Origin: CAKQOE01 sp051892195
GTDB taxonomy: Bacteria; Bacillota; Clostridia; Peptostreptococcales; Anaerovoracaceae
Direction of reading: 5' to 3'
Assembly: GCA_051892195.1 (NCBI GenBank)
Contig: JBJFFZ010000056.1
Span: 1-16,373 of the forward strand
Length of the DNA: 16,373 nucleotides
Part shown: positions 14,040 through 16,373 of the stretch, piece by piece
Layout of the letters: each line of letters opens with the position of its first letter
Numbering within the stretch: position 1 is the stretch's first letter
Translations under genes and position numbers: made by a program
Notes under the pieces: model-generated
The model's input: only the letters and a program-made list of their open reading frames with translations
The model's database searches: none
What the model was told of the DNA's origin: nothing

Positions 14040-14160
14040 CTGCCATATGTTCAACAGACAATTATATTTTCCACTGTTTTCCCTCAAATGTAATCGTTTT
14101 TGTAACTGAAGGATCATAAAACCGTTTTTTCTCACATCACAGGGGCATTTTTTTTGTGCC

Positions 14161-14213
14161 GCGGCCTCTGGCCGCAGGTTCATCCCCGGCCGGGGATGCA
14201 GGCAGGGACCTGC
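14161..14213. repeat. GC-rich cluster of hairpins between divergent genes
   Basis: Three inverted repeats sit in an otherwise AT-rich spacer: GCGGCC/GGCCGC (14161-14175), a perfect 18-base palindrome CATCCCCGG/CCGGGGATG (14181-14198), and GCAGG/CCTGC (14198-14213). None has a T-tract right after it. Similar GC-rich hairpin patches flank the gap near 1108-1168 and lie at 15310-15420. Confidence 0.5.
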
Positions 14214-14244
14214 TGCTTCGTTGGTCCGTTTTTCCTTCATAATA

Positions 14245-14273
14245 TTGACGGATGGTCCTTCGGCGTGTTTAAT
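14245..14273 (+). promoter_or_regulatory. Promoter of the esterase gene
   Basis: TTGACG (14245-14250) and TTTAAT (14268-14273) are 17 bases apart. The start would fall at about 14280. Confidence 0.6.
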
Positions 14274-14280
14274 TATTAAT

Positions 14281-14319
14281 AGACCCCGCAGAATCAGAAA
14301 TTCTGTGATCCGGGGGTCT
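14281..14319 (+). other. Stem-loop at the 5' end of the esterase mRNA
   Basis: AGACCCC (14281-14287) pairs with GGGGTCT (14313-14319), and inside it CAGAAT (14289-14294) pairs with ATTCTG (14300-14305). The stem begins at the predicted transcription start and ends 13 bases before the ATG at 14333, just touching the ribosome binding region. It may protect the mRNA or modulate translation. Confidence 0.5.
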
Positions 14320-14332
14320 GGAAAGGCTCTTT

Positions 14333-15217
14333 ATGAATCATTACACATACGAACAGATTCCGGAGGAACGGCTGCGCCCTGCGCAGAAACAGGGACAGGT
14401 GCACCGTCTGTCCTACCCTTCCGGAAAATACGGCACCAAATACGCATATGTCTACACGCCCTACGGCTACGACAGCCGGGATATGAACCGCCGCTACAAC
14501 ATTCTCTATCTGCTTCACGGAGCAAAGAGCGGGGTGGAAACATTTCTCTGGGGTGAGGGGCAGAATTCTCATTTTAAAAATATCATCGACCACGGAATTG
14601 CCAGAGGGGAAATCCAGCCCCTGATCATTGTAACGCCAGGCTTCTACCCTGAGGCGGATGTCAAAAAGCACCGGGGGGAGGAAGCGGAGCTGGCGGAGGA
14701 ATTTCCCGAAGAGCTGAAAAAGCTCATGTTTTCTGTGGAAAGCATGTATATGACCTATGCAGATTCCATTACGCCGGAGGGCTTTGCCCGGTCCCGGGAG
14801 CATCGGGCCATTGCGGGCTTTTCCATGGGGGCTGTCATCGCCTGGCACGTGTTTGCCCGGGAGCCGCAGTTCTTCCGTATCTATATGCCTGTCTGCGGCG
14901 ACTGCTGGGCCTGCGGGCGGTTTGGAGGCGAGCATCAGCCGGAGGAAACGGCCCGTTTTCTTGCGGACTCGGTCCGCAGCAACCGCATGAAGCCGGAGGA
15001 TTTTCAGATCTACTGCGCTACAGGCACGCTGGATATGGCATATCCGGGGGTAACCCGCCAGACAGAAGCCATGGCAAGGCATACGGAGATCTTCCGCACG
15101 GAAGATACGGCGGCGGGGCCCGCAAATCTTAAGCTGATTCTGGCCCAGGGAGGCGAGCACGATTATTTCTTTGCCTATGAGTACATCTACGCAGCCCTGA
15201 AATGCTGCTGGAAGTAA
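14333..15217 (+). CDS. Alpha/beta hydrolase esterase (esterase D / CE1-like)
   Basis: A 294-residue serine esterase resembling the CE1 carbohydrate esterases and feruloyl esterase domains. ILYLLHGAKSG (57-67) is the strand leading to the oxyanion loop. The nucleophile elbow is GFSMG (162-166) with Ser164, and GGEHDY (273-278) carries the likely catalytic His276. Asp234 (GTLD) is a candidate acid. There is no signal peptide, so it is probably cytoplasmic and acts on imported, ester-substituted sugars or on small esters; the substrate is not shown. The ATG at 14333 follows GGAAAGG. It is a single-gene unit with its own promoter, leader stem-loop and terminator. Confidence 0.87.
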   Translation: MNHYTYEQIPEERLRPAQKQGQVHRLSYPSGKYGTKYAYVYTPYGYDSRDMNRRYNILYLLHGAKSGVETFLWGEGQNSHFKNIIDHGIARGEIQPLIIVTPGFYPEADVKKHRGEEAELAEEFPEELKKLMFSVESMYMTYADSITPEGFARSREHRAIAGFSMGAVIAWHVFAREPQFFRIYMPVCGDCWACGRFGGEHQPEETARFLADSVRSNRMKPEDFQIYCATGTLDMAYPGVTRQTEAMARHTEIFRTEDTAAGPANLKLILAQGGEHDYFFAYEYIYAALKCCWK

Positions 15218-15219
15218 AA

Positions 15220-15273
15220 AAACAGCGGTCCGGGCAGGGGTAACTCCTGTCTGAACCGCTGTTTCTGTTTTTT
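15220..15273 (+). terminator. Intrinsic terminator of the esterase gene
   Basis: AAACAGCGGT (15220-15229) pairs with ACCGCTGTTT (15255-15264), with partial pairing inside, followed by CTG and TTTTTT (15268-15273). It starts just after the stop codon. Confidence 0.85.
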
Positions 15274-15299
15274 GATTTCTGTTTTTTGAAGGTGTTTGC

Positions 15300-15443
15300 G
15301 CTTTTGCGCTTTTTCGTTTTTTTCTGCAGGGCCGGCCCGGTGTCCGGGAAAATTCCCTTGCCGGAGGAACCGCAAAGTGCCGGCCCCCGGGGGGCTGCGG
15401 GCAGCCCGTATCCTGTCTCAGGAACCGTCACGGGTGATTTGTA
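15300..15443. repeat. GC-rich hairpin patch downstream of the 248-residue gene
   Basis: Inverted repeats include CCCGG/CCGGG, GCCGG/CCGGC and GGGCTG/CAGCCC. None is followed by a good T-tract on the minus strand, so the end of the upstream gene is not clearly defined. Confidence 0.4.
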
Positions 15444-16190
15444 TCAGTCCGTCGTAAGTCTTGTGGAAGTGTGACCGGTTGCCATCAGAACCATGTCATC
15501 TCCTTCGCCGTATGGAATAAAGCCCATGACCGTGCCCGGCTTTATCTGGAAGTATTCCTTCGGTTCCGTCATAAGGGTTCCGAAGATTTCGCCCTCTGCT
15601 TCAAATTCACAGCGGACCCATACGCCCTGAGGCTTTACATCCGGGCGGAACAGAACCACCATGACCTGATCCGGGTGGGCCGGATTTCTGTACGGGTCCA
15701 GGTAGCTGAACTGCTTTGAACGCAGAATTTCTCTGGTCGGATCATTGTTCAGGTCGTAGGTGTTGCGGATATCCGTTTCGATCTCTGCAAACTGATCGAG
15801 GTCGATGTCCTCTCCGTTGAGATTCAGGAATCCGTGGTCTGCATCCGGAACTGTGGCAAAGACAAAGATGCCTCCATCCTCCATTTTGTACTCCTGCTTC
15901 ATAAAGGTGCTGTGATACCGGAGCAGGCAGTTTTCCAGCTGCTCTGAGAGATCTCTGTATGTAAGATGCTCTCCGTCATACTGCGCAACCTTCAGAGGTC
16001 TGTAGGTGATCCCTGCCGCATCGTCGATGTAACAGTAAACCAGCAGCCCTGTATCCTCCTCAGAAAGAAACTCCGAATCGATTTCTGCAAGAATGTCTCT
16101 GCAGTGCAGGTAAAGAAACTGATGATAAAGCTCTCTGAAATTGGCTTCCCGGATCAGCTTCAGCTTTCCAGGCAAATCTATATGATTCAT
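15444..16190 (-). CDS. Protein of unknown function
   Basis: A 248-residue soluble protein I do not recognise. It starts MNHIDLPGKLKLIREANFRELYHQFLYLHCRDIL and is acidic, with no signal peptide, membrane segment or enzyme motif I can name. Its C-terminal half has strand-rich stretches (GVWVRCEFEAEGEIFGTLMTEP, in part, and QIKPGTVMGFIPYGEGDDMVLMATG), so a mixed or beta-rich fold is likely. The ATG at 16190 is well supported by AGGAGG 8 bases upstream. A TATAAT lies about 30 bases before the start codon. Downstream are GC-rich hairpins without a T-tract. Coding is convincing; the function is open. Confidence 0.8.
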   Translation of the reverse strand: MNHIDLPGKLKLIREANFRELYHQFLYLHCRDILAEIDSEFLSEEDTGLLVYCYIDDAAGITYRPLKVAQYDGEHLTYRDLSEQLENCLLRYHSTFMKQEYKMEDGGIFVFATVPDADHGFLNLNGEDIDLDQFAEIETDIRNTYDLNNDPTREILRSKQFSYLDPYRNPAHPDQVMVVLFRPDVKPQGVWVRCEFEAEGEIFGTLMTEPKEYFQIKPGTVMGFIPYGEGDDMVLMATGHTSTRLTTD

Positions 16191-16373
16191 ACAACTGTCC
16201 TCCTGTCATGTTATCCTTACTATTATATACGAAAACATGTCCCTGCACACGTAAAAAATGCAGCTGCGAAAAAAATTGCAGTGTTTGTTTTTCCGAATCG
16301 GCTCCCTTTCCGTCTATTTTGCGGTCTGTGCAGGGCACAGGGGATTTCATTTTTGCGGGATTTTTCACCGGTT
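16191..16373. other. Upstream region of the 248-residue gene; no gene seen
   Basis: It contains the ribosome binding site and a TATAAT on the minus strand (near 16222) without a good -35, then A-rich and mixed sequence to the window edge. A frame across it overlaps the gene and has no ribosome binding site. Confidence 0.5.

Noticed and set aside
14294..15160. A 288-codon minus-strand frame
   Set aside because: Antisense to the esterase gene, which has an intact GFSMG motif and flanking signals.
16060..16368. A 102-codon minus-strand frame at the right edge
   Set aside because: Overlaps the 5' part of the 248-residue gene in another frame and has no ribosome binding site.

Overview
The window looks like a chromosomal piece of an anaerobic, low-to-mid GC Clostridia genome, most likely Lachnospiraceae. 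The reasons are a class III (oxygen-sensitive) ribonucleotide reductase with its radical-SAM activase, strong AGGAGG-type ribosome binding sites, sigma-A promoters with AT-rich -10 boxes, many intrinsic terminators, and protein families common in gut Firmicutes. It is a draft assembly: 100 Ns at 1169-1268 mark a scaffold gap. I see no phage, insertion sequence, CRISPR array or toxin-antitoxin pair.

Layout. 1-875 (-): the N-terminal ~290 residues of a GAF/coiled-coil/PAS signalling protein that runs off the left edge. 876-1480: its promoter, the scaffold gap, hairpin-rich sequence, and tRNA-Ser(GGA) on the minus strand with a strong terminator. 1804-2769 (-): a secreted or anchored polysaccharide deacetylase. 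2892-6215 (-): a deoxynucleotide-supply block, nrdD, nrdG, dut in transcription order. nrdD is preceded by an NrdR-like box lying inside its promoter; nrdD and nrdG are separated by a structured leader with an intrinsic terminator. 6629-9121 (-): a large MalT/LAL-type LuxR regulator, divergent from an HU-family gene (9265-9546, +). 9694-10161 (+): a hotdog-fold thioesterase. 10259-11146 (-): a small unknown protein and an isochorismatase-like cysteine hydrolase in one operon. 11269-12798 (+): a TatD-associated-type radical SAM protein followed by a membrane-anchored protein of unknown function. 12838-13977 (-): a membrane diguanylate cyclase. 14333-15217 (+): a CE1/esterase-D-like alpha/beta hydrolase whose predicted mRNA begins with a stem-loop. 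15444-16190 (-): a conserved-looking protein of unknown function.

How the genes fit together. nrdD makes dNTPs without oxygen, nrdG installs the glycyl radical on NrdD, and dut removes dUTP and supplies dUMP for dTTP synthesis, so these three form one functional unit. The others are mostly single-gene units separated by bidirectional terminators. Two proteins, the left-edge sensor and the GGDEF protein, may both act in second-messenger signalling. I find no convincing new multi-gene system. The items most worth a second look are the nrdD control region, the nrdD-nrdG leader, the tRNA-like inverted repeat beside the gap, and the radical SAM/membrane protein pair.
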